A DNA stretch of 64,000 bases, from NCBI GenBank assembly GCA_035610365.1, contig CM069435.1, positions 1,018,001 through 1,082,000 on the forward strand, read 5' to 3'. The notes under the pieces are model-generated. The model was given only the letters and a program-made list of their open reading frames with translations, was not told where the DNA came from and did not search any database. The position numbers and the translations under genes were made by a program. Positions 49,000 to 59,631 of the stretch are shown here, piece after piece. The number at the start of each line of letters is the position of its first letter. Positions within the stretch are counted from its first letter, which is position 1. The stretch comes from Aquatica leii (lineage: Eukaryota > Arthropoda > Insecta > Coleoptera > Lampyridae).

Positions 49000-50140
49000 A
49001 TTCATGATTTCTATAGCAACGTTCATAATTTTGTTTGTTTTTAAAAATAAAACATTTTGTACCCAAAGTTGCAAAGCCACAGTAATAAAATGTATCTGTT
49101 GTAATGTAAACGAGCCGGTAGCTCGTAATTTTTCACTTAAGTTTAAAGACATTATTCTTAAAAAATATTTTTTAATTACAATAACAATTCTAGCAAGAAT
49201 GAAAAAACTCAAAAAGCGGCTTCAATTACTGACTGAAATTAATTCTCAGCTGGAGGAATAGAATGCGCAGCTTGTCCTACGGGTCAACAAAATCGAACAG
49301 GATGCACTAGGGAACTTAATCGACATTAGAGGTCTGCCTGAATCGACTAAGGACAATCTTGATAATGATATTATTAAGGTATGTCTCAGTTGAATCCGGC
49401 CAGTTGGTTTCGGTCGGGCAAATTAACTTCAATAAGCCTACCCAACCTACTGTCATCCGGGTTAAGTTTCTCTCACAACCCATTTTAGAGGATTTTCTCA
49501 AAGCTGACTTCAACGTGACTTCTCTACACGTGATCTAGGAATTGCATCTGATCTACCAAAATCCTTATATTTAGGTGAATCTCTCAGACCGTATAACAAT
49601 AGAATGCACTCGCTAACTTGCAACTTTCAAGCTGGAGGGTAAGATCCAGTTTGTCTGGTTGAGCAAAGGTCAAATCTTGGCAAAAAAAGAGGAAGAAATA
49701 GAGCTGTGGTAATTTTAAAAGCCCATTATATTATCATGCTGTGATTCTGGGTGGCTTTAATATAACCCCCACCTCCAACCAAATTTATCTTGTTGCACTT
49801 TGCGTATGTCTTGTGCTCTCTATCCTTCCATCTGGGCGTACTCATTTCTCTCGCCGTTTGTCTCCTTTTTTTCTCCATCTTTACTTAGTAAAGAACGCTT
49901 CCTGCGTCTTATCCTGTGGGCAACGTCATGACGTTAGATTTACCTGAAGGAACTCAAATCTTCACTTGTTCTCGACATAGAACCGAAATCATGACTGATT
50001 GCTTTGCATTATTTTACGCTTACTTTGTGTTAGTTGTACTTAGGCATTAAATATGTAACCTTAGCATTAGTATCCATTTTTTGTACGCTAGATGGGACCT
50101 TTAAGTACAAGAAATGAATAAATAATAGTAAATTTAAATA
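49000..50140 (+). pseudogene. non-LTR retrotransposon ORF1 and 3' end, internally deleted
   Basis: Around 49004-49261 a Cys-containing segment (FCTQSCKATVIKCICC) leads into a coiled-coil stretch (KKLKKRLQLLTEINSQLEE). After a stop the frame continues LRVNKIEQDALGNLIDIRGL, then pieces of an RNA-binding fold and IYLGE/YNNRMHSLT, QFVWLSKGQILAKKEEE. A coiled coil followed by IxGLPE, a YL-E-L block and a W-x-x-G-K-I block fits the ORF1 of CR1-type elements. No endonuclease or RT follows; it passes to a non-coding 3' region ending TACAAGAAATGAATAAATAA near 50130, so most of ORF2 is missing. Confidence 0.5.
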
Positions 50141-50460
50141 AAAATACAGTACTAAGCAGTCTCTGTCATATCTATGGACTTGTTTTTAGCTTAATTATAA
50201 AACTTCCAAACGTCCTACCAGAAGAACAAAAAGTTCAGCCGGGATAACGCAAATTTTTAGAAAATTGCTTATTTAGTAAAAATTTTAAACAATTTGGATC
50301 AGTAGCAAAAAAGTTGTTAAAGGATTTAACTTGTTTTTTTCCAAAAACAGTAGGCGTGCGTAAAAATTGGCTTTAAAATAGGTGACCGCGTAGCTGCAAA
50401 AAACACTACTTTTGAAAAATATTGAGACTAACTGTTTGCGACGACCAGAATTTTTAATAG

Positions 50461-50931
50461 TGAAACGTCCGAGAAATTACTTGCAAATGCAAGAGCCTTC
50501 TAGAACTGTTATCTAGTTTCTAGAAGATATAGCGAAAAGTGAGGAACGATCGAGAAGAATTCGCTGATGTCTATAAAAGCCGAAGATGGAAATCGTAGGT
50601 CAGTTATTGCTGGAACGCGAATGCAGCTGTATTAAGAAGATTATCAAGTTCAAATAAATACGTATCGTTAGCACGTGTTTGTCTACATAAATAAATCGAG
50701 AATAATCGTGTATGTGATAATTAGTGTAAACAAGTGTGAAATCCGAGAACGTTATCTTATCTTATCTTAAGTGTTATACAACGGTTATACATAAATTATA
50801 GTGTAAGTGTTTTTTTATTATTAGATTTAATTAGTTCGGTTAATTTAAAAGTATACATATTTCTATAATAAGTAAACGTAGTTTTAGTCGTTTAAATAAA
50901 TTAGTAGTTTTTAATAAATAAAGACGTAACA
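50461..50931 (+). repeat. 5' LTR of the macro-domain Gypsy
   Basis: 471 bp, starts TGAAACG and ends GTAACA (TG...CA). A TATAAAAG box at 50572-50579 marks the likely promoter, and AATAAA signals occur near the end. Differs from the 3' LTR at two bases. Confidence 0.95.
50572..50579 (+). promoter_or_regulatory. probable TATA box in the 5' LTR
   Basis: TATAAAAG about 110 bases into the LTR, conserved in the 3' LTR. Position fits the U3/R boundary of an LTR promoter. Confidence 0.5.
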
Positions 50932-50950
50932 GTGGCGTCAGGTGTTGAGG
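50932..50950 (+). other. candidate primer-binding site
   Basis: GTGGCGTCAGGTGTTGAGG directly follows the LTR. TGGCG is the expected complement of a tRNA 3' CCA end; I cannot name the tRNA. Confidence 0.55.
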
Positions 50951-51252
50951 TATCAAACCGTTCGCGATTTTTAGTGTGAATACCATTAAGTTATTTGATA
51001 TCGCACCCGTAATAAAAACATTGCATAAATAACTTTTAAGTTTGCGCGATACGCATGTTTATTTTTAAAGTATAAAATAGTGTTTATTAAACTTTTTCTT
51101 TTAACAAGTGCGTGATCGCGATTAAATTCGTTTCCGGACACTAGTGGTTTAATATTAATAAGTGGATAGTTATTAAATTTTGTGTTATACAAAAACTGCA
51201 TTTTAAAAAGTAGTGTATTTAAAAACTTTATATTCGTGTTATATTTAAATTT

Positions 51253-53586
51253 ATGCCGGTGACGCGTTCGCAAACAGTTAAAATGGATGCAAAGCTATTT
51301 GAATTTCTTGAATCAATCAAAAATGGTCAAGAATCGATGAATAGAAAAATGGAAGAAAATGCTAGAAGTTTAAAAGAAGATATACGAGCGAGCATGGAAA
51401 ATCAAATAAAGACTATTGAGGAACAAATACAAGTTAGTGTAGGAAATCAAATCAAAATTGCGCAAGAGGAAACCCAAGCAGATATGCTAAATTTGAAAGA
51501 AGAAATTTGCGAATCTGTGAATGAGAAAATAGAAGCAATAGAGGACAAATTAGAAGACAGAATGAAACTGCTTGAAGAAAGAATAAACCAAATGAATTAC
51601 CATGGCGAAGAAAGTGTCACGAGTGAAGATTTAATAATGGACCGTCGGGATGAAAGCACTCACAAGTTTAAGGTTATACCGCCAAATTTTGATGGTAAAG
51701 TTCCATGGTCAACCTACTACAAGCAGTTTGAAGCCGCAGCTACTGCTAATGGTTGGAGCAACAAGCAGAAAGCGACGTCTTTAATAGTGTCCTTACGTGG
51801 AGAAGCGCTTGGAATTTTACAAACTATTTCGGACCACCTGCAAGAAAATTACGAACTCTTAATATCACGATTAGAAATGAGATATGGGGATGCTCATCTT
51901 CAACAAGTATATCAGGCTCAAATTAAAAGTCGGGTTCAAAAAGCTGCCGAAAGTCTTCAAGAGTTTGAGGCTGAAATCGCCAGACTAACACGGCTTGCGT
52001 ATCCTACAGCACCGGATACCTTCCTGGAGCAGTTAGCTATTCAAACTTTCGTAGATGGCCTCCGAGACAGCGAAACACAGCAGACTCTCCGGTTAGCTCG
52101 ACCGAAGACATTGGATGACGCTTTGGTGCATGCTTTGGAGTTTGAAGCAGCAAAACAAGCATCGCAACGAGGTGGTCATAGACTCTGCTGTGCTACAGAA
52201 GTACCCGCGCAGACACTGGAAAGCATCGAGGAGATAGCGCGACGAATACTTCGGGAAAGAGGAGTGACAGCTTTGAACTGCAATGAAATAGGTCATGTAC
52301 GACGGCATCGTACCAAACCTAAGAAGAGGACTAGAAGAGCCCTCGAAAATTTGGAACGAGGCGAGCGAAAGAAACAAAAAGTAATCTCATCTAGTCAAAC
52401 TCCGGAGGTTACAATCCAAATGGCATCGCCTAGAGAGCAATTGCATAGCATTTATCTCGATGGCAAGATCAATGGGAGAAGCGTCCAGTTACTGGTTGAC
52501 ACGGGAGCGACGAAGACCATCATTCGTCCTGACATCTTATTGGAAAACGAGAAGACATCACCAGTAACAGTACGACTTCGAACAGCGACGGGCGACAAAA
52601 TACCTACTCACGGACAAGTCAAAGTAACCATTGGTTTGGGAAATGGAGTACTCGACCATCAAGTACTGGTAGCCGACATCACGGAAGAAGTTATCCTGGG
52701 AATGGACGTGATAAAGAAGTATGGGTTCCATTTGGATATGAAGAACGATGTCCTGAAGATCGACAATGAAGAAATTCCTTTTCATTCGTCAGAGAAGGCA
52801 GTCGTGCGAGTCTTATTGAGTGAAGACGTGACTCTGCCTGCAAGGACTGAAAGTGTGGTGATGGCACGCCTGGATGGAAGTCTCCGGGAAGGCTACATAC
52901 GCGCGATTGAACCAATGGAGGGCGGCTTAGTTGAAAAGGGACTACTCGTTGGCAGAACTTTAGTACGAGTAAAGAACACGATGCCAGTAAGGATCTTAAA
53001 CATCAACTCAGATCCTGTAACGCTGAAAAAGAAGACCGTGGTAGGCCAATGCACGCCAGTATCACAAATTGTGAGATGCGTGAAGTCGAACGAAGATACG
53101 TCGCCGAAGAAGTGTCCACAACATCTATTGGACATTCTTACCACCAAATGCGAAAACCTCAGCCAAGACCAGCTGGCTAAAGTTAAAGTGTTGATCCAAG
53201 AGTACCAAGATGTGTTCGCGCTGGAAAGTGGCTCCAAAGGAAGAACTAACGTGGTGAAACATAAAATTAATACCGGAGACGCTCGGCCGATACGAAAACA
53301 TCCACGCAGACTTCCTTTGGCGAAAAGAGAAGAAGCCGAACAAATAATTACGGATATGGAGAGAGAAGGCGTGATTGAACTTTCAAGTAGTCCATGGGCA
53401 TCCCCAGTGGTACTCGTGAAGAAGAAGGATGGATCAACGAGGTTTTGCGTAGACTACAGGCAGCTAAACGACGTGACCAAAAAGGACAGCTACCCTTTAC
53501 CCAGAATTGACGATACGCTAGACACCCTGTCAGGATCCCAGTGGTTTTCTACGTTAGATTTAAAGAGTGGATACTGGCAGGTATAA
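51253..53586 (+). pseudogene. Gypsy gag-protease-RT (N-terminal part, ends at premature stop)
   Basis: 777 codons from the ATG at 51253. Residues 10-120 are heptad-like coiled coil. Residues 140-310 form a retrotransposon gag fold ([20 protein letters not shown] onward). The usual zinc knuckle is degenerate: around [11 protein letters not shown] (residues 342-352) only one Cys and the His remain, with the first and last Cys positions (340 and 353) replaced. The protease active site is VDTGAT (D416). RT begins at about 690 ([22 protein letters not shown]). The frame stops at 53584-53586, inside RT and far from any gag-pol junction, so this is a nonsense change, not programmed recoding. Downstream pol is in the same frame. 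Confidence 0.93.
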
Positions 53587-56058
53587 TTAGAACCCAAGGA
53601 TCGTGAAAAAACAGCTTTTACGATCGGAACTGGTTTGTGGCAGTTCACTGTAATGTCCTTCGGCCTGTGTAACGCTCCTGCAACGTTCGAGCGTTTGATG
53701 GAGACCATCTTGCGCGGATTGTCTTGGAAGACGTGCTTGGTCTACCTGGACGACGTGATCGTGGTTGGAAGGTCGTTTGAAGAGCACTTAAACAACTTGA
53801 AGGAAGTGTTCCAGAGATTACGTGGGGCTAACCTCAAACTGAGCCCAAAGAAGTGCCACGTATTTAAGAAGGAAGTCCAATACCTTGGCCACGTCGTATC
53901 TAGAGACGGAGTAAGGGCTGACCCAGACAAAATCCGAGCAGTGCAAGCATGGCCAAGACCGATCGACAAACATCAGGTCCGAAGTTTCCTTGGGTTGTGC
54001 ACTTATTATAGAAGATTTGTCCCCGGATTTGCCAATATTGCCAAACCATTGACAAAACTAACCGAAGAAAAAGCAGAATTTAGATGGAATGAAGACTGCG
54101 AAAATTCTTTTAATCAACTAAAACAGGCCCTAGTCACTTCGCCGATTTTGAGTTATCCACGAGAAGATGGAAAGTTTGTTTTGGATACCGACGCAAGCAA
54201 TATGGCCATAGGCGCGGTCCTTTCGCAGGTTCAAGATGGACAAGAAAAAGTGATCGCGTACTTTAGCAAGGTTTTGTCTAGGCCAGAAAGGAATTATTGC
54301 GTGACTAGGAGGGAGCTGTTAGCAGTCGTTAAGTCCATCGAACATTTCTACAAGTATTTGTATGGACGAAGATTTTTACTGAGAACAGACCACGCCGCTT
54401 TAAAATGGCTACTGCAGTTCCGTAACCCAGAAGGACAAGTAGCAAGATGGATCGAGAGACTGCAAGAGTATGACTACGACACAGAACACCGTGCCGGAAG
54501 CAGTCATCGGAACGCTGCTGCCTTATCCAGAAGACCATGTCCGGCGGACTGCAGCCATTGTTCGCGACTGGAAGAAAAAGTCGAATGCCTCCAGAGAACT
54601 GCTATGGTTGATGATGAGTGGGAACCTGAGCAGTTACGTCACGAACAAGAAGACGATCCTGAAATAAGACTACTCCTCGACTGGAAAGAAAGCGGCCGAC
54701 GACCAACCTGGGAAGAAGTGAGTGCTTTGGGCAAAAATATCAAAGCGTACTGGGCGCAGTGGGACTCCTTGATAGTAGAAGACGGTCTTCTTAAGCGATC
54801 CCTAGAAAGTGCCGAGGGCACGGGAAACAAACTACAGCTGGTAGTGCCGAAAAGCAGGGTGACCGAAGTGTTGAAGCATCTCCACGATGGGACATCAGGA
54901 GGACACTTTGGCATTAAGAAGACGTTGGGTAAAGTGCGAGAACGATTCTACTGGATGAACTGCAAAGAGGACGTCATGAAATGGTGCCATAAATGCATAG
55001 TCTGCGCTTCAGGAAATGGTTCAGCGAGAAAGCGCAAAGCACCCATGAAACAATACAACGTAGGAAGCCCTTTGGAAAGAGTAGCGATTGACATCGCAGG
55101 GCCGTTCCCAGAATCCGATTCGGGAAATAAATACATTCTGGTGGCGATGGATTATTTCACGAAATGGACGGAGGCTTACGCCATACCCAATCAGGAAGCA
55201 GCTACAGTCGCAGACGTATTAGTAAAGGAGTTTCTCTGCCGGTTTGGAGTTCCGTTGGAATTACACTCCGATCAAGGCCGCAATTTTGAGTCTGGGCTGT
55301 TTCAAGAAGTTTGCCGACTGTTAGGAATTAAAAAGACTAGGACAACGCCTCTTCATCCTCAGTCTGATGGCATGGTTGAACGGATGAATCGAACAATGGG
55401 CAAGTACTTAGCCAAGGTAGTGTCCGAACACCAAAGGGACTGGGATCAGTACTTGCACCTTTTCTTAATGGCATACCGATCATCCGTTCACGAAAGCACA
55501 GGCCAAACACCATCCTGTGTCATGCTCGGTCGTGAGATAAGATTACCATGCGATCTTCAATTTAGGCGAAGACCGGAAGAAGAAGTTGCTGGAGAAGATT
55601 ACGTCAGCAAGCTGGCCAAGAGGTTGGACGAAGTACATGAAGAGGTCCGTAAAAACACACAAATTGCCAGCGACAGGATGAAAACAAGATATGACGTCAA
55701 GGCGCAAAATGGTGGGTTTCAACCTGGCGATATGGTCTGGTTGTATAACCCTCAAAGGAGACGTGGTTTGTCGCCGAAGCTGCAAAGGCAATGGGAGGGC
55801 CCCTATGAAGTCGTGCAGCGTATTAACGACGTTATATACCGCATCCGAAAACCGCCCAGAGGCAAGCCAAAAGTGGTCCACGTCGATCGTCTAGCCCCGT
55901 TTGCTGGCGATAACCACAATCCGCAAGTTCAGGTCCGAACCAGAGTAATAAGTAGCAGAACCAGGAATCCAATCGAAGAAATGGAGTTCGAAAAGTTTAT
56001 GAACTTATACGGAGGTTCTGGAAAAGCTAGGTTTGGAGTTACCACCGAGGAACAACAA

Positions 56059-56463
56059 GACCTGTTCCAGACACAAAAAGATTACGCCATCGCACATTGC
56101 GTGAGCGAGGAGCTTGACATGTCCAAAGGGGTTGCAGTCGTATTTAAAAAGAAGTTTAGACAGCTAGATGAATTACGAAGACAGCAACCGGCAGTCGGAA
56201 AGGTTTTAGGACTACGTGGTGACGGACGCTTCGTTTTCTATCTGGTCACCAAGAAATACTCACGTGTCAAGCCGTTATACAAAGATCTGTGGCGAACATT
56301 ATGGAGTCTCAAGAGACAAATGGAGTTCCATCATGTTAAGAAATTGGCAGTACCCAAGCTTTGTTGTGGCTTAGACCAACTGAATTGGAGGACAGTTCGA
56401 AACATGTTGGAGGTCGTCTTCCAAGGAACAGGCATTCAAGTGTTGGTCTGTAGTTACCAACCG
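56059..56463 (+). other. macro domain (TARG1/OARD1 type) fused to Gypsy pol
   Basis: Residues 809-943 of the downstream frame. The domain shows AIAHCVSEELDMSKGVAVVF (ADP-ribose-binding loop region), FKKKF, GKVLGLRGDGRFVFYLVTKK, and VPKLCCGLDQLNW. These match the TARG1/OARD1 branch of macro domains, which hydrolyse ADP-ribose esters on proteins and O-acetyl-ADP-ribose. The two catalytic residues of human TARG1, K84 and D125, are 41 apart; here K873 and D914 are likewise 41 apart. One glycine of the usual GCGLD loop is Cys (CCGLD). The domain is continuous with integrase in one frame. Function in the element is inference. Confidence 0.92.
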
Positions 56464-56496
56464 AGGAGAGTATTGGTTCAGGAAAAGTCCATTGAC

Positions 56497-56553
56497 TGTT
56501 ACTTTTATGGTCAAGGAAGTTGCCGAAATGGAGGATGTTGCCGCTATCGCCAC
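56497..56553 (+). other. CCCH zinc finger at the polyprotein C-terminus
   Basis: C955-x7-C963-x5-C969-x3-H973, with CYFYGQGSCRNGGC and CRYRHDP. This is the spacing and the G-x-C...H-D style of RNA-binding CCCH fingers. It lies directly downstream of the macro domain and 67 bases before the 3' LTR. It may bind element RNA, which would be relevant because the gag knuckle is degenerate. Confidence 0.88.
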
Positions 56554-56607
56554 GATCCCTTTTACCGGTGTCGCATCCAGTCTCCTGTTCTGGGACAGAA
56601 CAGTCCT

Positions 56608-56620
56608 AAGAAGGGGGCAG
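56608..56620 (+). other. polypurine tract
   Basis: AGAAGGGGGCAG-like purine run immediately before the 3' LTR, within the coding frame; the likely primer for plus-strand synthesis. Confidence 0.7.
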
Positions 56621-57091
56621 TGAAACGTCCGAGAAATTACTTGCAAATGCAAGAGCCTTCTAGAACTGTTATCTAGTTTCTAGAAGATATAGCGAAAAGT
56701 GAGGAACGATCGAGAAAAATTCGCTGATGTCTATAAAAGCCGAAGATGGAAATCGTAGGTCAGTTATTGCTGGAACGCGAATGCAGCTGTATTAAGAAGA
56801 TTATCAAGTTGAAATAAATACGTATCGTTAGCACGTGTTTGTCTACATAAATAAATCGAGAATAATCGTGTATGTGATAATTAGTGTAAACAAGTGTGAA
56901 ATCCGAGAACGTTATCTTATCTTATCTTAAGTGTTATACAACGGTTATACATAAATTATAGTGTAAGTGTTTTTTTATTATTAGATTTAATTAGTTCGGT
57001 TAATTTAAAAGTATACATATTTCTATAATAAGTAAACGTAGTTTTAGTCGTTTAAATAAATTAGTAGTTTTTAATAAATAAAGACGTAACA
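56621..57091 (+). repeat. 3' LTR of the macro-domain Gypsy
   Basis: 471 bp, differing from the 5' LTR by two substitutions (in the AAAAATTCGCTG and AAGTTGAAATAA blocks). The pol frame ends 56 bases inside it. Confidence 0.95.
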
Positions 57092-57095
57092 ATAG

Positions 57096-59218
57096 TGTAA
57101 ACGCGGTTTGACCGTAGGAACTACCCAGTTTCCCAAGTGGTCTTAGTCAACACAACAGGTGTCAATACCTGTAACCAAAAACGTTGAGCTAAAAGCATGA
57201 AAAAAAGAAAACTAATTTTATTAAAATAAACTATAATAATTACTAGATACGTGTTTGTCAATAAAGAGTGCTTCGTAATATGGTTATTAATTGTCAGTTT
57301 TTGTATTGTTCATGTGAAGGTTTTGCATTTTTACATTTATGTAAACAAATGTTTAAAAAAGTTATAATTCATGAAAACAACAAATACCTCTGGCTTGCCC
57401 ATTTTAATTTAATTTTATTGAAATAAGCTGATAGAATTCCTACTAGCAAAGTAAATTCCCAAATTTCTTGATAAGTAACGAGCAAATGCGGTTGTAGAGA
57501 AATTCTGGAAACTATTACGTCTAATGGTATGTTTTAATCAAAATATTAAGTTTTTATTTATTTGTCGGTGCAACCAGGCTCTCTTGGCGACCTAACACAG
57601 CTATAATAAAAATAAAGTTTCTGACAAAAATATATAATATGTAATTAATAATGCGTATGACCACCCCTGGTTGTTAATTCTTGTAACCGTGTGGGGTATA
57701 GATGTCTAAATGAATTTGTTTATAGCATCTTAAGCATCTTAAATTGCATCAACAAGCTACGTGAGGTGTTGAATATTGAAATTTGACTTTTGTTGGTTTT
57801 GAATTAACTGGATGACTTTAACCTAAACGTTTTCAATGATATTTCAAAACGCTTAGGTTATTTTTCTAAATCCAAGTCTGCACGATCCTTGATGAATGTA
57901 TAAGGACATTCTTTTAAAAAAGTAAATAATAGATTAAGTTGTTATGTAGTATACTGTAGCAGAAGAGATATCAGCATAATGATGTAACAATAAACATCAA
58001 TTACTTGTTAAAAATTATAGTCACCCTCCAAATATTGAATTTGCACCGACGGCAGCATTATGTCGTTAGAATTCAAACGTTTTTTAATAGGTTGACAATC
58101 TTTTAGAATGCGGGAGCTTAGTCAATCTCAAGTATTCGCCAAGCCGCTGTGTTTACAGAGACTAATGTAATTTTGTTGGTAACGAGCAATCTTGAGCAAA
58201 ATGTCTATATAGGTACAGCATCAGAACTATTAAACGATTTTTTGTGGTTGGAAATAACGCTTTGCTAAAACTCCAAAAGGTTATTAATATAGCGTCAAGC
58301 AAACTCATCTTGTTTCTCTCGGTGAGAATCTTTTACATGCCGCCGTATGTTTTTCTAGTTTTACGATAAAAACAAAAACTTTCTCTTCACTTATAAAAAT
58401 ATAATGCTACAAATATTTACTTGAAAATAATTATCAATTTCTAATAAATAATGTGCAAAACTCAAACATCATAAACAATACGAAAATTGACAATTAATAA
58501 CAGAGTACAAGAAACCCCGGTTACTCTAATAAACAATATTGTAGAAGGTGTACAGCAATCATTCCCTTCTACAAATGTTGAAAAAACCTTTGACAGCAAT
58601 TTATCGGATACTTATGAGGGCGAAGATGACTACAAATATCTTAGTAATGATGAACGTCTAACAATTGTTGAAAATAATCGTGTTTTTGCACATGAAATAA
58701 GCTGTGCAATGTTGCTGCAAGTAATGAGTTAGATTTTTGACTAACTATGTTCCTAGTAGAAAATGTAGACTACTTCCTAGAAACGAAAAATTCTGATCTT
58801 ATACAAACTGTGGTCTAAGGCAAAATTTTAGTAATACAATTTATTTAGGTTATGATCACGTTTTTATTACCAAATAGACGTAATTACTGATCCAACAAAG
58901 AGAAGAACAGTTTATTTCCTCTACCAGATTTTGGACTTTTGAACGCGAAACGTTTGAACGTAAAACGTTTACAAGCCGTGGCGTTTGAACGCATAGAAGT
59001 TTGAAAGCAATGCTTAGATTTTTGTTATGTTATATTATGCAACAATACGAAGATGAAACTACAATTACTGAAAGTAGAAAAATTTAGTTAGCCACGCAAA
59101 AACAAGTTGTTTCTTGAGCAGTGCATTCTTTTATTGATCAATGTCAGTTTTGTTTGTGAAATTTAGTTAGATAGTGTTTGAGAAATAACTCATTAAATAA
59201 GTTTGTGTTATCAAAAAA
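57096..59218. other. AT-rich stretch, one unidentified frame
   Basis: An 81-codon frame at 58487-58732 (non-ATG start) is acidic, with DSNLSDTYEGEDDYKYLSND, and matches nothing I recognise; it may be a decayed exon or element. Near 58936-59010 the motif GTTTGAACG repeats three or more times. No other feature seen. Confidence 0.35.
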
Positions 59219-59631
59219 ATGTCACGAGAGAAACTTCAGATAATTATTCACTCTAATTTAAAAAAAAAAGGTTGAGCGCATATGAGTGTGAGGAAATTTG
59301 AAATCGGCTGAAATGAAGATTAGATTCTCGCAAGTAATATCAATATTGCACAAACATTTACATTTGAAAAGGGTTGTAAGTAGGTTTGTACCCCATCATC
59401 TGACAGATTTACAAAAGCACAGAACGTGTGAGAATTTTCCAACAAATTGGAGGTAAAATTATTAGTAAAATTGTTACTGGAGATAAAAGCCTAAAACGCA
59501 TACATGAAGATGCGGGAACACCTACAATAACAATTAAACTAGAAGCCATAAAGAAATTTATGTGCCCAGGATTTTTTTTAAAGTACGGGCCTGATAGCCA
59601 CAATTAAATTAGAACAGATGACAGTTACCAC
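59219..59631 (+). pseudogene. mariner-like transposase remnant (5' part)
   Basis: Begins MSREKLQIII at 59219. Further on, LHLKRVVSRFVPHHLTDLQK resembles the mariner segment that precedes the first catalytic Asp, and VTGDKS corresponds to the VTGDE motif. Several stops and shifts. The frame is interrupted by a hAT-like insertion at 59632 and appears to resume after 60780. Confidence 0.5.

Larger units (their letters stand above)
53587..56676 (+). pseudogene. Gypsy RT-RNase H-integrase-macro-CCCH (C-terminal part)
   Basis: Same frame as gag, open from just after the stop to 56676; numbered from the ATG at 53635 it gives 1013 residues. RT: YLDD at 37-40 and FLGLCTYYRRFV. RNase H: LDTDAS at 183-188. 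Integrase: zinc ligands H417, H424, C454, C457; core D486, D546, E582 (D-x35-E). A GPYEVV C-terminal domain runs to about 760 and no chromodomain is seen. A linker follows, then a macro domain (809-943) and a CCCH finger (955-973). The last 19 codons run into the 3' LTR. All catalytic motifs after the stop are intact. RT, RNase H and integrase copy and insert the element. Confidence 0.95.
50461..57091 (+). mobile_element. full-length Ty3/Gypsy retrotransposon with macro and CCCH domains
   Basis: 6631 bp bounded by two 471-bp LTRs (50461-50931 and 56621-57091) and a 4-bp target duplication ATAG (50457-50460, 57092-57095). The LTRs differ at two positions by eye, so insertion was recent. Coding order: gag with coiled coil, protease, RT, RNase H, integrase, then a macro domain and a CCCH zinc finger. 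The coding strand is visibly richer in G+C than its surroundings. One in-frame stop in RT makes this copy probably non-autonomous. Two old solo LTRs of the same family occur at 16727 and 20408. Confidence 0.96.

Noticed and set aside
52093-52377. Minus-strand frames of 60-114 codons across the Gypsy coding region
   Set aside because: They are complements of the gag-pol frame with no independent motif.
53584-53586. Programmed stop-codon readthrough between gag and pol
   Set aside because: The stop is inside conserved RT sequence, well after the protease, and lacks the usual readthrough context; a nonsense mutation is simpler.
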